Origin: Verrucomicrobiales bacterium
GTDB taxonomy: Bacteria; Verrucomicrobiota; Verrucomicrobiia; Limisphaerales; CANJXF01
Direction of reading: 5' to 3'
NCBI GenBank assembly: GCA_947478865.1
Contig: CANJXF010000022.1
Coordinates: 1 to 62,204, forward strand
DNA: 62,204 bases
Positions 62,118 to 62,204 of this stretch are shown one piece after another; positions within the stretch are counted from its first letter, which is position 1; the number at the start of each line of letters is the position of its first letter. The notes under the pieces are model-generated. The model saw nothing but the letters and a program-made list of their open reading frames with translations. It had not been told where the DNA came from and made no database searches. Position numbers and translations under genes: made by a program.

Positions 62118-62204
62118 ATGACCCAAACATCTGTTAAGACCCGCCGTAAATTCGATGAAACGTTCAAACGTGAAGCCGTCCAGAACTGGCTTGCCAGCGG
62201 CAAA
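62118..62204 (+). CDS. IS3-family transposase OrfA, N-terminal fragment
   Basis: Twenty-nine residues are visible before the window ends, too short for ordinary gene calling. RRKFDETFKREAVQNWLASGK is the opening of the HTH_Tnp_1 helix-turn-helix domain that binds the IS ends. The ATG at 62118 is the natural start. The frame is open to the edge, so completeness cannot be judged. Confidence 0.8.
   Translation, partial: MTQTSVKTRRKFDETFKREAVQNWLASGK

Larger units (their letters stand above)
62061..62204 (+). mobile_element. IS3-family insertion sequence, left end (partial)
   Basis: An IS3-type element starts at about 62061 with TGAGGTTGCT and runs off the window. Its end matches the IS right end at 125-148 (17 of 24 bases), and an IS3-type OrfA begins at 62118. 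Orientation is the same as the fragment at the window start, so together they could be the two ends of one element type. The boundary is inferred from the repeat match. Confidence 0.75.

Noticed and set aside
1-62204. CRISPR array, prophage or integrated plasmid
   Set aside because: No regularly spaced repeats, phage structural genes, integrase gene or replication gene were seen. The only mobile sequences are the two IS ends.

Overview
The window looks like a chromosomal segment of a Verrucomicrobiota bacterium, most likely of the Pedosphaera/Limisphaerales type. The indications are two PSCyt1-DUF1549-DUF1553 / DUF1501 gene pairs, two PVC-type dehydrogenase-HEAT-haem proteins, a sigma factor fused to a membrane domain, a subtilase with the short C-terminal module common in this group, and LpxI for lipid A (so Gram-negative). 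This assignment is inference from gene families. Core genes (rpoN, grpE, dnaJ, rsmE, def, parB, leuD, lpxI, a tRNA) argue against a plasmid. Genes are dense: no stretch over about 300 bases lacks a gene. GTG or TTG starts are frequent, and Shine-Dalgarno sequences are often weak.

Layout. 1-148: right end of an IS3-family element. 343-8.0 kb: two large convergent secreted proteins with dehydrogenase-like, HEAT and c-haem domains. 8.2-12.4 kb: ECF sigma factor, an overlapping one-TM protein, and a DUF2723 glycosyltransferase-like membrane protein. 12.5-15.0 kb (minus): grpE-dnaJ-rsmE. 15.1-18.3 kb: SWIM/SNF2 helicase. 18.3-20.1 kb (minus): WalJ-like nuclease with a terminal clamp-binding-like motif, a secreted unknown, and a tRNA-Ser with an odd ACU anticodon. 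20.1-25.3 kb: exported methyltransferase, leuD, unknown, DUF309, parB, PfkB kinase, def. 25.3-29.1 kb (minus): rpoN and a beta-helix protein. 29.2-34.0 kb: first PSCyt1/DUF1501 pair. 34.0-36.2 kb: nucleoside-type MFS transporter and BtpA-family protein. 36.3-39.1 kb: sigma factor-membrane-cyclase-like fusion. 39.1-43.8 kb (minus): hrpB, TMEM14-like, subtilase, CPXCG protein. 43.9-47.9 kb: second PSCyt1/DUF1501 pair. 48.0-50.3 kb: orphan multi-PAS histidine kinase. 50.5-58.6 kb: a tightly overlapping four-gene operon (VWA, solute-binding protein, ABC permease fused to an NHL lipoprotein, VWA). 58.6-62.0 kb (minus): BON lipoprotein, unknown, lpxI, secreted EEP phosphodiesterase/nuclease. 62061-62204: left end of an IS3-family element.

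The strongest candidates for something undescribed are three. The first is the 50.5-58.6 kb operon, where two BatA/VWA membrane proteins bracket an ABC import system whose permease is fused in frame to a six-bladed NHL lipoprotein and which lacks an ATPase gene. The second is the 932-residue sigma factor that continues into a polytopic membrane region and a prenyltransferase/squalene-cyclase-like domain. The third is the WalJ-like nuclease ending in QQTLF, which suggests direct coupling to the sliding clamp. The tRNA-Ser(ACU) also deserves a check. The two ends carry opposite ends of what looks like one IS3 family, in the same orientation. This is most simply explained by contig breaks at IS copies.
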